Assembly: GCA_022829145.1 (NCBI GenBank)
Contig: CM040746.1
Span: 29,477,832 to 29,541,831, forward strand
DNA from: Albula goreensis
Taxonomy: Eukaryota; Chordata; Actinopteri; Albuliformes; Albulidae
Direction of reading: 5' to 3'
Length of the DNA stretch: 64,000 nt
Each line of letters opens with the position of its first letter. Position 1 is the stretch's first letter. Under the pieces are notes generated by a model. The model saw nothing but the letters and a program-made list of their open reading frames with translations. It was not told the DNA's origin and did not search any database. Shown here in pieces: positions 11,401 to 22,503 of the stretch. Both the position numbers and the translations under genes were made by a program.

Positions 11401-14313
11401 CCATAACAAAGATCTCACACTCTAATGGAACCCATGCCTACATAATCAGAGTTCCCTTTGATGATCCCACTGTGCATAAGAAGGTGAGCTGAGCTTCACA
11501 GTGAACTGTTCATTTTGTGAAAATCCAAGTAAGATTTCTGAGAGGTCTGAGGAGGGTCTCCAGGTGCCTCACACAGAAAATGCAGTTGTTTGTGGTGCAG
11601 CTGTGAGTCCCACCCATGCTAGTACCGACTATGGCTTGAGGTCTGCGTTAGCGAGCTGATAATTGGCTCAGCCTCGCCAGGGAGGTAAGCAGGTTAAGGT
11701 TGGCGAGTCTGACAACTCTATGGCTGTCTCCCTTGGCTGACTGGGCACCTGTAAGTGCTGGAACTTTGGGTTCCTCTGATACTTAAGCAAAAATAAAACC
11801 AGTCATCGAATGAATTGGAGGGGTTATATGTCAGTTGCTTGCCCTTCCTGAGTCTATGTGCTGTGATGGACTGAGAAGTTCAGTTCAGGGTGGGGAAAAA
11901 GGACAAGGAGAAAAATGTAGAAACACTGAGTTTTCCCACATCTACAGGAGGAAGGTATTCCCTGGTGGTCCCTGACTATAAACTGCACTCTGAGCATCAT
12001 GCCCCAGGAAGATCCCTACTACTATTCAGTTTCTGTAATGGCTCGGCAGGACAATCACCGTAAGTCATACTCGTTGATCAGATTTTTCCTTCCAGCAGAA
12101 ACAGACAGCACCATGTTTTGCTAACCATTGGCTTTGAAGCTTTATATCTCTCAACAGACCCTCCTGTCTTGAATGGGGTATGCACAGAGAAGGGCATAAT
12201 CTTCAGCGTGGAGCGAAAGAAGCTGGGATCTCTGTGGGAGGTTAGCATTGGAGACAATCCCCTCACTCCTGAGCTGGCAGCACAGCATGGATACATCCTG
12301 CTGAATGACAGCCAAAGATTGACCCTGGAGGTTCCACTTTTTACAACTGGCTATGTATATGAGGTAATGAACCAAGTATGGCATTGTACTGTAACCCTCA
12401 TCATTTGTAGGTTAATATTGTACATTCAAAAACGAAAATGTAGCCTATAAATTGTGTTGTATTTCTGCTAAATTGGTTGACACAACTGGGTGGCCCTACT
12501 TATAACAGTTTTTTTTTTTTTTTTTTGACATGGACTCTCACTTCAGAATATGCACATTCTGATGTGGAGAATGTAGGCTGCAATGGGCAATTCTATCATC
12601 ACTTGAAATGGGTATTTATTTGAAAGGAATTTAATCTGTATTTTCAGTGCTATGTATTACTAAATTTGGACACAAATCAATAATTTTAATTCTGTGAACA
12701 AGGATTTCATGATTTTTACCAGTGCCAGTGAATCCATACAATGTCAAGCAAGAAAGCCAATTTTGATTTAATTAGGATGATGACATTAGAGGAACATGTT
12801 TTTGTAATGAAGATTATTCATCAGTATTAAAAAGATTGATATGGTAAGACATGTTCAGGAAAAAAAAAGATCCTTAATCCTAGATTCTTATCTCTCAGGA
12901 TATCAACTTGAGACAGTTCTTTGGAACTTTTGAAATTATCTCAAGAGACATCAAAACACGAAGAATCACAGACACGACAGCAACGCGCTGCCGCTTCAAA
13001 ACCAATGAGCTCATTGGTAATGTATATTATCCTCTTTGAGTTTAAACACACTGTCACCATGTGTAAGTTTTGTAATAAAGTTTTGTGTCCTGCCCTAGTG
13101 TGTGCACCTGATGGAGTGGTCACAGTGGTGATGAGCATGGCCATGACGGTCCCTGCTGTGGATCCATCACAGACCACTCTCCTTGACAAATTCTGCAAGC
13201 CTAAGGAATTTGATGAGTCCCGAGCTCTCTTTACTTTTCATGTGAACACATGTGGGACCAGGCTCATGGTATACATGGCAAAGGACCTTTTGTTTTTCTT
13301 CTCAATATCATAATTCCTTTCTCCTGAGGTGTGAACGTGTTTTAACTGTTCTCAGGTTAACGACAAGTACTTGAACTATGAAAACGAAGTGGTGTTCAAC
13401 AGGGCCACAATTCCTGCCTATCAGCCAGTCATCACCAGGAATTCTGAATTCAGGTATTTTAACCATGGGCTTCTGCTTCTTGTCTGCCTGTACCATGAGT
13501 GGATTCTCCAGTATGATCAGTCATGCTGTAGATTATGTGTTGTGAATGATTTATTCTGTAGCCCCAGAAACCTTACATTGAAAGTGCTTTACATTGAAAA
13601 ATTCCACTGGTAGTAAAGGAAAAGGCACACCATTTTCCAATATTAAAATACAGCTTGAATTTTCCAGAAAGAAATTTAAGGTCCAATTCAACCCCTTTTG
13701 CTAGATTAGTTTCTTCTGATATGTGTAATTGAAAGAGACTCATGGTATTTTTCTTGCACTCAGGCTGACTGTAAATTGCTATTATCCAATGAATGATACT
13801 GTCAGACTACCCACTGATGGAAAGTTCCTGAAGGAACCACATGTACCAGGTGTGGGCTCTGTCATTGAGGCTGGAGGCTTTTTTGGAAAAGGTGAGTTTG
13901 AATGAACCCTATGGTATTACTTGCACTGTATTGCCTTGATTCATTGATAACTGTGACCTTTTTTACACAGAACCAGAGCAGAAGGGTGGGTTAGATATAA
14001 ACAATGGCATTGTGAGAGGTAAGGCCTTTTGTCATGAATTTTGAGATGAATTTGGTTTAAGGGGGGATAAAAACTTTTTTTGCCACTCAATTTTCTCAGG
14101 CAGCAAATCTGAAGACTTCGAAATCCTGAACAACAAAAAAGAATCTGGTTAGTCCTGTGTTAACTTAATTGTTTTGCCCTTTGAAGAGATGAAGCAACAC
14201 TTTAACTTGCAGACTTTCTCTTTTCAGATCCATTCCCATATGTGCCAGTTGTTGGTGTTGCAATAGCTGTGCTTGGGACCATGACGGCTGCTTTGATCAA
14301 AAGGAGATGTTAA
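8449..14313 (+). CDS. ZPAX-like egg-coat protein, paralog B
   Basis: A complete 782-residue protein from 20 coding exons: 8449-8471, 8571-8605, 8742-8831, 9012-9130, 9459-9602, 9675-9749, 10058-10222, 10307-10403, 10650-10873, 11010-11163, 11275-11483, 11948-12059, 12158-12363, 12899-13016, 13099-13268, 13356-13453, 13764-13891, 13971-14018, 14100-14147, 14228-14313. The ATG at 8449 was chosen because only it gives the phase needed by exon 2 and a hydrophobic signal peptide (MSVWLFWGITYMVVS...). ZP-N-like repeats follow: the first carries ECGYT, SYFACHVEN and CEENYMEVSV; the last (about 13099-13800) is a canonical ZP-N domain with CAPDG, LLDKFC, NTCGT, YENE and RLTVNCYYP. A short linker then leads to a hydrophobic C-terminal segment (VPVVGVAIAVLG...) ending in KRRC, which suggests a membrane anchor. 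No ZP-C domain was found. Several N-glycosylation sequons are present. The intron at 10874-11009 starts with GC. The role, an oocyte-made component of the vitelline envelope, is inferred from the family. Confidence 0.82.
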
Positions 14314-14319
14314 ATAGTC

Positions 14320-14325
14320 AATAAA
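14320..14325 (+). promoter_or_regulatory. poly(A) signal of paralog B
   Basis: AATAAA begins only seven bases after the TAA stop at 14311-14313, so the 3' UTR would be about 25-35 nt. Very short 3' UTRs are typical of fish ZP genes. Confidence 0.7.
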
Positions 14326-14339
14326 AGGTTGCTTAAACT

Positions 14340-16843
14340 GCACTTTGTTTACTACCTTGGCTTTGATTTTGTGACTGATATTTTATGTGTAATACATTAG
14401 CAGGTATTCAAAGCTGAGCAGTAATCAACCCCTGTTCAATGGAGAGGAAATGTTGATTGGGTGTATCAGTGCAGCAATTTTGGATTCCTGTTTTAATCTG
14501 TTCACAGACTTGCAGCCCAATGTTTTATTCAAATAAAAATGTACTCATAAAAGCACAGTAACATGAAAAGTGCAAGAAACTGTCAGAAACTCAAACATGC
14601 AATAATAAAGGTAAAAACTAAACATGGGAGCAAAGCTTCTCTGAAATGTAGACTGCTAAATAGAGACATTAAGTTGGCTTCCTGAGTTAATAAATGTACC
14701 TGAAATCATCAGCTGTATTCATTTTGTGGCCCCATAACTAAGACCAGAAAACAAGTGTGTAAAATTTCATACTGTCACATGATACCACACCCTTTAAAAA
14801 GACAGTTTGATTCAGAGATATTCCATCATTGTTAATGAAAGCTAATTGACCATGGGCTCATAAGAATGTGTTGTTGGTGACATTTCACTTTGTATAGACC
14901 AATAAAATAGAGCATCAATTTGGTATTTGAAGATTTGTTCACTGGCTTAGACATATTTCATATCTGAAGTGTAGTTTGGGTTTTGTGGTATAAAAGGTAT
15001 TTTTTATCATTATTTTAACACATCTTAACACATTGCAATTCATATAGCATATAGCATGTAGCATGTATTGTAAATATCTTAGGGGTTTGAGGACATCCCT
15101 TGACCAGATGCAATGATGAGTAATTTCCTAATTGAGTACAGTTTTTAAGTCTGTTGCGTGGTCTTTAATAGCCAGATTTTATTCTGGTTAACTTCCACAT
15201 TGTTTCCAAAGTATATCACTACAGATTGCAAGATGTGGGGTAAGAAGTTATACCAAAGAAGTTGTGAATTTGAATTGTATCCACAATTGAATCCCATGTC
15301 TTTATGTACCGGCTATTTAATCTTAACACCTAGCATACACATGATTCGACTGAGAGTATATATTGGAACTTAGGATCTGCATTTGTCACAGGAAAAAGTG
15401 ATGAGCAGAGACAAACATCCATAAAAGGAAAAACTGATCAATTCACTGAAGCTGACAAGCAAATAACATGGTTTTAGATTAGTTTCAAGGTAAAACAGTT
15501 ACTGTCTTACAGCTAAACATTTCAATCCTCAAATAATTTTTTATTTCAGAATTACAGTTGCCATGAAGAGGGTACTCTAGAGGTGGAGAACCCTGGTCCT
15601 TAAATAATTCATGGTTTATGTTTCATCCAACTTCGTTACAGCTTGAGCCACAGTTGAGAGCATCAGTCTGAATGTTCAGAGTCCAAATGGTGAACCTTGC
15701 CTCTAACTACATCACATAGTCACCTGCATTCATCAGATGTATAGTTAGGAGTTTGAATGGAAAAAAAAAAAACAGAAAAGCCTGTGGTACTCCAAGACCA
15801 GGCTTGTTTACCCCTTGGCCATTCTGTCCAAACAGACATACTTTGTTAATGTAAGGCGTGTGGCCAGGTTATATTAAGAGGGTCAGCACAAGGTACATCG
15901 CTACTATTCTACATGTTATTCATGTGGAAGTTTAAATACATATTTTTTAGATGGTAGCTTTCCCCCCTGTTTAAGTTTCTGGTTTGTACTGTGTCAAAAA
16001 TTGATTCTGGCCAATATTTGAATACTTCCCATTCCAAAACCTCAAATTATAATTACATTCTTGGCAATGCTTTATTTTGTGTGAAACTGATCCCAAGGTT
16101 TGGACCCCATAGTTCACAAAAATATAATGTCTGCCTGACTTAGTTTTTCTCTGATGAACAAAAGATATGTATATCATATTATATAATAAATATGCCGGAC
16201 CAAAGACAAACAAAAATTCAAGCTTCTTTGACCCCTTTCACCTTAATCACATAATTTGGATGATCTTTATCACTAATCTCAATCGAGAACACAGTGACTG
16301 AGGTGCCACTGTTGCCTCACCAAATAAGGCCATTGAAACTTCTTGGCAATCATTTAAAGTTCCATCAGTGATTTCTAGAGATAATTTTTGTAATGTCAGC
16401 ACAGCAAATTCCAGTTTGGTCTCAAACTTGATATCAAATTTGTCCATAATATTCACACCAAGGAATATAGGTGAGTCAGTGGTAATGTTCAATGAAAAAC
16501 TTCAACTGATAAATTAAGGGCTGATTTACAAAAAACAACTTGCAAATGAATCCATATTAAAGGACAAAGACAACCAGCTGACTTCAATTAGTTAATTGAA
16601 ATTGGAGTGGTTCAAAGGTTGCAAATCCCAGTTTCAGACATATCCAGAGTTTGGTAAACTGATGTAGGGAGCTGGAAGCAAGTATTTGCTGGGTTTCTTT
16701 GCTAGTTGTCCTAGCTCCCCAAATTGTTTCATTTTTGGTTTGGTAGTTTCCACTGCTGAATGGTTGCCATGTCTCTTGGATGTCATTTGATGTATGATTA
16801 TTTTGCTGTAGACCATTCAATGTGATTTGCTGTTAATACTATC
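14340..16843. other. intergenic region between ZP paralogs B and C
   Basis: No ZP-related exon (in particular no ZP-C exon) was found in this 2.5 kb AT-rich tract. The only coding-like signal is a weak minus-strand retroelement-type fragment near 16250-16820. Confidence 0.6.
16247..16820 (-). mobile_element. possible decayed LTR-retroelement fragment
   Basis: The minus-strand frame 16492-16247 contains a stretch resembling the C-terminal part of a retroelement aspartic protease (a GVNIMDKFDIKFE-like segment where families carry LGxDFLxK). It is followed by a basic tail. A second minus-strand frame (16820-16584) lies just upstream. No active-site DTG, LTRs or reverse transcriptase were seen. 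This is weak evidence; the frames could be chance. Confidence 0.25.
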
Positions 16844-19800
16844 ATGAACTTGCCTCCCATTTACTGGACTTATTTATTTATTTTGCACAGCAGAGTGTCG
16901 TTGCTTTATATGCTGTCCGCTCTAAGTGACTGTGCCAAGTCTCCTGAAGGTAAATATTTCTGTATGTTTTGTCTTGTTGCTAGCTCCTCAGATTTGTTCC
17001 ATACATATGGTATATATTGTACACCTGTTTCTATTTGGATAATATATTGCTTGTTGTGTTTAATCCCTGCAATATTGCTTTGAGACCTGGCAAACTGTAG
17101 CTGAATCCTTTCAAATGACCAGAGATGGTACCCTTAACGGCCTTTTAGTTGTTGGTTCTCAATCTCTAACCACAGGATAAAATGTCAATTTAGGGGTGAT
17201 TTTAATGGAGTGCCAAGACCGATTCCTCCAGGCATCTATAGGAAAGCAACTTGCTGACCGAATTGTCCGTATTGAAGCCCTTGGTGAGTTGGGTGCCCTT
17301 CCTTGGAAAGATTGTTGCTACCATTTTGACTGATTTGATTTTGATTCTTGTCTGTTTGGAATAAACTTCTATCAGATGATGCTGGTGTGTACCCAATCAC
17401 TGAGAAATATCAATCGGAGTGTGGATACACTCGTACCTTTGATGCTGTGAGTGAGAACACAATTCTTAGGGCCTCCTACCTCTCTTGCCATACCACCAAT
17501 CAGGTATGTTCTTTTGGCAAAAGATCATAAGGCTTTTGAAGTAGTAGGCTCCTGAAATGACCCAACACCCCCCCTTTTCCCCTCCTAGAACAATGAGGTG
17601 TTTGTCTTCAGGTTCAACTTGATCATCATTGATGAGCGTGGCCGTGAGGTTCCAACCCCAATGTCAAAGACCTGCACTCTGCCTCTGCCCTGGTCTCCTA
17701 GAGAGGTCATCTGTGAAGATAATTACATGGAGGTACTGGATATGCCCTCTCAATGCCCTGGTGTGACCTTCTCTTGTTTCACTTGGTGGTTACTGTGTTC
17801 CTTTTCATTCAGGTCTCTGTGAGGAGAGATGTGACCTGTGCATCCAGTGTAGGAACCTCAAAGGACTGGAATAATTTCCCCTCTACTGTAAGTAAACCTA
17901 TCCTGGGTTTATTACAATTATCTTTGAATGAGGCATTATGGAGACTGCAGCATTATTTCCCCAGGTGCATGAGACTGCCACACATGCTTGGAAGGTTGTA
18001 TTTTTCAAGGCGGATGAGGAAGTTTCTACCATGCCTGTTGGTGATGCCCGTATCCTGGGTTATGTCATTGATACCGCAGCAGAAAGGGTTGTGTTTCGTG
18101 CTGCCTATGCACAGCCCTACTCTGAAGTAAAAATGGTAAGACTTGCCTCATTTACTTTGCCTTGCCTTGTTTTGCCTAGCCTTTCTGTACAAAACTTATA
18201 CCATGTCATTCTGTTCAGGTCAATGGGATTGCTGTTGAGGTGGTCCATGCAACCGTGTTTTTCCGGCAGATGTGGATGGTGGTGATGATTGATTTAACAC
18301 TGGCTTGCACCTCAAGTATGCTCTAATTGGTAAATCCTTTCTGATAATATGATTCAGCACAGGCATTCTTGACTCAATTTCCCCACTCTTTACAGATTTT
18401 GGCTCCTTTGATGGTGAAAGACTACATTGGAACACTCCAGTGGTTCTAACTCCTCTGATCTATGACCTTTCTGGATTTGTAAGTGAGAGTATCCGTCTAG
18501 GTGCAAATGCTGAACTCCTGGATGAGTCAACGAGGAATGACTGGGGCTACAAACTGGATGTTAATGGGGGCACAGTGTGGATTAGCATCCCGTATTCTGC
18601 TAAAGGAGGACACAGAATGGTAAAGTTGGCCATCTGATTTTTCTCGTATGTAGCTTCAACTTTGCCTGAGCTGAATTCCAGAGTGATCTGCAGGCTTGTA
18701 TACTGGTTTTCTTTCTCAACCTCTTTCTAGAGCTTTGTGCGAAACAACAATTTCGTTGAGTACTATAGCATCAGCCTGTATTATGAACATGTGTTTACGG
18801 ATGGTAGTGGCATTACCACCAGAGTCCGTCAAGTTAAGGGACTCTCCACTCCTCTGCTGTATCGTGTTCCCTTCACAATTGACCGTAAGTGATTTGAATT
18901 CCTGTGGATCAGGTTGACTACTTATTTTACTGAACTAATTGTGGTTCTCCTGTCCAGAGACTGTTCTTGAGGAATACACTTTTAGTGTGTATCTGGGTAA
19001 TATCCCCCATGATGTGGACCTGACTGCAGTGAATTTGAATGGAGAGCCCTTTACTGTGTCTGAGGCAATTGTAAGTGGCTATTCCATCACAAAGGTATCC
19101 CACCCCAATGGAACACATGGCTATGTTCTCAGGGTTCCTTTTGAGGAACCTTTTGTGCAGAAGATGGTAAGTGGTAAGAATATTTTGGATATATTTGGAA
19201 CATATTGGGAATACTTGTTGGCTGCTTGCAAAATCCTAACGAATGCAAATTCTAGTACTATAGTGAGGGGATCCTCCAGTATTCCTTGGCTATAAATTAC
19301 ACCCTCCACATCATGCCTAAAGAGGAACCATATTACCATTCTGCTTTGGTTACAGCTCAGATCAAGGATGTGTGTAAGTCCAATCTAATTTTGACTTTGT
19401 CCACTTTTTAATAATACTCATAAAAGACATGACCCTAAAAGTCTTTTCTACCCCCAACAGTTCCTCCAGACTTCAATGGGATCTGTACAGAGAGTAGTAT
19501 AATCTTCAGGATGGACCACCAAGAACTTGGATTTATGTGGGAGATTACAATTGGACCCCACCCTCTTACTCCTGAGTTGGCAGCCAATCGTGGTTACATC
19601 CTGCAGAATGACAGCCGGAGCCTAATGCTAGAGGTGCCAGTCTTCAGCGTTGGTTATACCTATGAGGTATGATGGGTTCCTCTTCAGCACGGGTAGTGAC
19701 ACTTCATTTGTGTTCTGCCCAAACTGTTTAAATGAGCAATCTCTCATTCAGGATATTAATCTGCGGGAGTTTTTTGCCACGTTTGAACTTCTGTCAAGGG

Positions 19801-20907
19801 ATGCACGGACTCTGGAAATTGTGAAATCCACTGCAAAGCGTTGTCTCTTCAGAACTGATGAGCTCATAGGTAATGGTCATCCCTACTATAGTGAAAGTAT
19901 TGTAGTATCATGTGTTTCAATGGCTCCTTTCTTGCAGTTTGTTCGACAGATGGTGTAATGACTGTGGTGGCAAGTATGACCGCAGCATTGCCAGCAGCAG
20001 AACCACTCCGAGCCACTCTCCTGGATCCATCCTGCAAACCAAAAGAGGCTGATGAAACTAGAGTTCTCTTTGCTTTTGAGATGAACACATGTGGGACCAG
20101 GGTCATGGTATGGGCTAGTTGTGTGTGGAGGGGGGGTTGGGGGCATTGTGTAATGGTGTTTTTAAACCGTTGATCATTGTCTTGCAGGTTGATGAGTCTT
20201 ATGTGATGTATGAGAATGAGATCTTGGTCACCAGGGAGCTTTTACCAGAGGGAGCACCTGTCATCACCAGGGATGCTGATTTCAGGTACATTTCCCCCCC
20301 CACCCAGTTCTAGCAAGTACTCATTTGTGGAGAGCTGTTCATTTCCCTTGAGTGACTTTGCTGCTGGTCACTTTTAATCGGGTTTCAATGGATTCCCTGA
20401 GCTTGAATAGTCAAGGGCTATGTGTCCAAAAACTTAAAATAATTCTGAAACTACATTTTACAGGCTGACCGTTCGATGCTACTATCCAGCTAGTTCTGTC
20501 ATTAGGCTGTTTGTGGACAGAAAGTTCAAGTCTGAGACCCCTGGTTTTGGTTCGGTCAAGCAAACCTCAACCCTTTCTGTGAAACGTAAGTTGTTCCGAG
20601 GGGGAGGGATTTCCCCCAAATGGTTCCAATTGTATGAGCATAGAGTTAACTTTTATAATTTTCTCCTCACCCCAAAGATCAAGCTACTCCTCGCCCGGAA
20701 ACACCCAGTCGCCCAGAAATGCCCAGACAAACTGCTGCTCGCCCAGAAATGCCCAGACAAACTGCTGCTCGCCCAGAAATGCCCAGACAAACGACTCTCC
20801 CTCCTACCACAGTTAAAGCCTGGAGTACAAAGGATCCAATCGAAGTTGGGCCTGCCCATTATGTTTGGGTCCGTAATGGTACGATAAGGGCAGATCATAA
20901 GGTGTAA
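16844..20907 (+). CDS. ZPAX-like egg-coat protein, paralog C
   Basis: A complete 819-residue protein from 17 coding exons: 16844-16949, 17194-17283, 17376-17503, 17589-17732, 17813-17887, 17965-18135, 18219-18315, 18396-18619, 18731-18884, 18958-19166, 19256-19373, 19461-19666, 19752-19869, 19938-20107, 20188-20285, 20464-20585, 20678-20907. Ten of these match the size of the paralog B exon exactly (90, 144, 75, 97, 224, 154, 209, 206, 118, 170 and 98 nt are among the shared sizes). The start ATG opens a hydrophobic leader in one exon, where B uses two. The repeats carry the same landmarks as B: ECGYT, SYLSCHTTN, CEDNYMEVSVRRD, QTVLEE, VYLGNIPHDVDLTAVNLNG, and a final ZP-N with CSTDG, LLDPSC, NTCGT, YENE and RLTVRCYYP. 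The tail differs: instead of a membrane segment, the last exon encodes a Pro/Arg/Thr-rich stretch with a 10-residue tandem repeat and stops at 20905-20907. The product therefore looks secreted rather than anchored. Function is inferred from the family. Confidence 0.82.
20711..20790 (+). repeat. 30-bp coding tandem repeat in the tail of paralog C
   Basis: A 30-bp unit occurs 2.7 times (20711-20740, 20741-20770, 20771-20790) without mismatches and encodes RPEMPRQTAA in frame. A diverged copy precedes it at about 20692-20710. The repeat stays in frame and lies in the C-terminal exon. Confidence 0.9.
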
Positions 20908-20969
20908 TTGGCAGCTTCACTTCAATTTGGTTTTCTTTCTGCTGGTGACTGGAGTGAACCTGATTATTA

Positions 20970-20975
20970 AATAAA
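20970..20975 (+). promoter_or_regulatory. poly(A) signal of paralog C
   Basis: AATAAA lies 62 bases after the TAA stop of paralog C, in the sequence ATTAAATAAATGA. Confidence 0.65.
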
Positions 20976-20989
20976 TGATTTGTCTTTAT

Positions 20990-21690
20990 ACATGTGTCCT
21001 TGTGATTTGGCATACTGTAGATCTGTGCTTTGCAACCCTAATGACTATGGGTTTTGCCTGCCATGTGTCAAGTTCATGGAATACTGTTCAGGGGTCCTCC
21101 AGGACTGACAAATACAACTCTGAATGCTTGTGCCTGTGGAATTTTCATGGAAATTTAGTGGCTTTAAATGTCAACTTCCAATGACATAATCTTGGTCAAC
21201 GATTGGGATGGAGATGCACTCCCCATAAGTTACACCCCCACACACCAAATCTGAGTGGGTCCAGTCAAATACACTATTTTTCGATTGCACCAAACCATTT
21301 TAACTGCAATTACAAGGATCTACGTGCAAGTACAGAATGGGCGACTGTTCATTTTTACGGGGAAAAATTGCTCAACGAAATGTGGCTGAGGTCTGAACGC
21401 CAGGGGGCAGGGAAGCGTTTAAAAATTGTGGTTGAAAGGTCAACGAGTATTACATTTTCCCTTAAATAATAGTAATTCACACAATTTTTAAAACATTTTA
21501 TTTTTGACGAGTAGGGTAATCTTGAATTGGCTTAAACATTTAATTTCAGTTCTTTTGAGAAGCGTTACTATTTAAGAACTGCATATTTAAAAGTAAATGA
21601 AAGAAACCAACACACATGATTGGGAACATGCTTATTTTCTGAGAGAATTTAAGTGCCGTGAAGTCCAGGTGCAGAATATTTCCGGGTTTT
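20990..21690. other. intergenic region between paralog C and sap25
   Basis: No gene or conserved motif was recognised. The last part must carry the sap25 promoter. Confidence 0.5.
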
Positions 21691-21748
21691 CCTCTAGGAC
21701 ATGTCCTTCATTTTAAGACTGCAATTCTTGGTCTCTCGGGAGTTCCAG
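21690..21748 (+). promoter_or_regulatory. inferred sap25 5' UTR exon and promoter edge
   Basis: A strong donor (CCAG followed by GTAAGT at 21749) has no matching coding frame, so it is read as the end of a non-coding first exon. An ETS-like TTTCCGGG lies just upstream near 21680. The transcription start is not defined by the sequence. Confidence 0.4.
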
Positions 21749-22503
21749 GTAAGTTAAAACATGTCATTCGAACTCGGGTTCAGTTCAGTTCGTTATTACA
21801 CAGCAGTGTTTGACAGGGCAAGTTATACTTGTGGAAGCTGTAATAGCTACAAGCCTATATGTTTGAGAGATCGAACATGTATGAATAGTCGTAAGTCTTA
21901 AACCTTGAACATGTTTTTTTCAATAACATTAACCATCACAGAGGGCCAAACTGATTTGTTTCTGTAGCCTAGTCGGTTGTTGACTCCGGTGTTGCAGCAC
22001 GCCGCATAAATATGACAAAAGGTATGCTGTGCGTTTGACGGAAAACTTTACTCGATTCTCAGTGTAAACAGTATTTTATTGATTTATTAGTAATTTGATC
22101 ATAGGATATTAGCAATCATAGGCATGCTATGCCCCATGACTACACATTTAGGCCTACTCCTGTGTGACTTACTTTGAACTGGTAAAAAAGCAAAAATAAC
22201 CCTGACAAATGAACAAAAAGAGTTCAGCAAATAGGGTGTGCTTCACAGATAATGCAGATTTTTTTCACCTGGATAAAGCAACTTGGACCTAATTTTCTTT
22301 TGGGTCAGCTTACCTTCAAGACAAGTTGAGCCAAAGGATCAGCTTTTTTTTACAAGTTAAGTTTTTTGATGTGTTATGTGAAGGTGGGTTCTTATTATTT
22401 ACATTGATAAACCACATTATTTAATATGTGTTGATATATTATTTAACTTTCTGAACAAACTGGCCCAACATCTCCCATTCTCCTTTAAAGGCTCCTACCA
22501 AGC

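Noticed and set aside
11560-11800. GC-richer stretch in a paralog B intron that could be a SINE
   Set aside because: No A and B box pair, tail or target duplication could be confirmed by eye.
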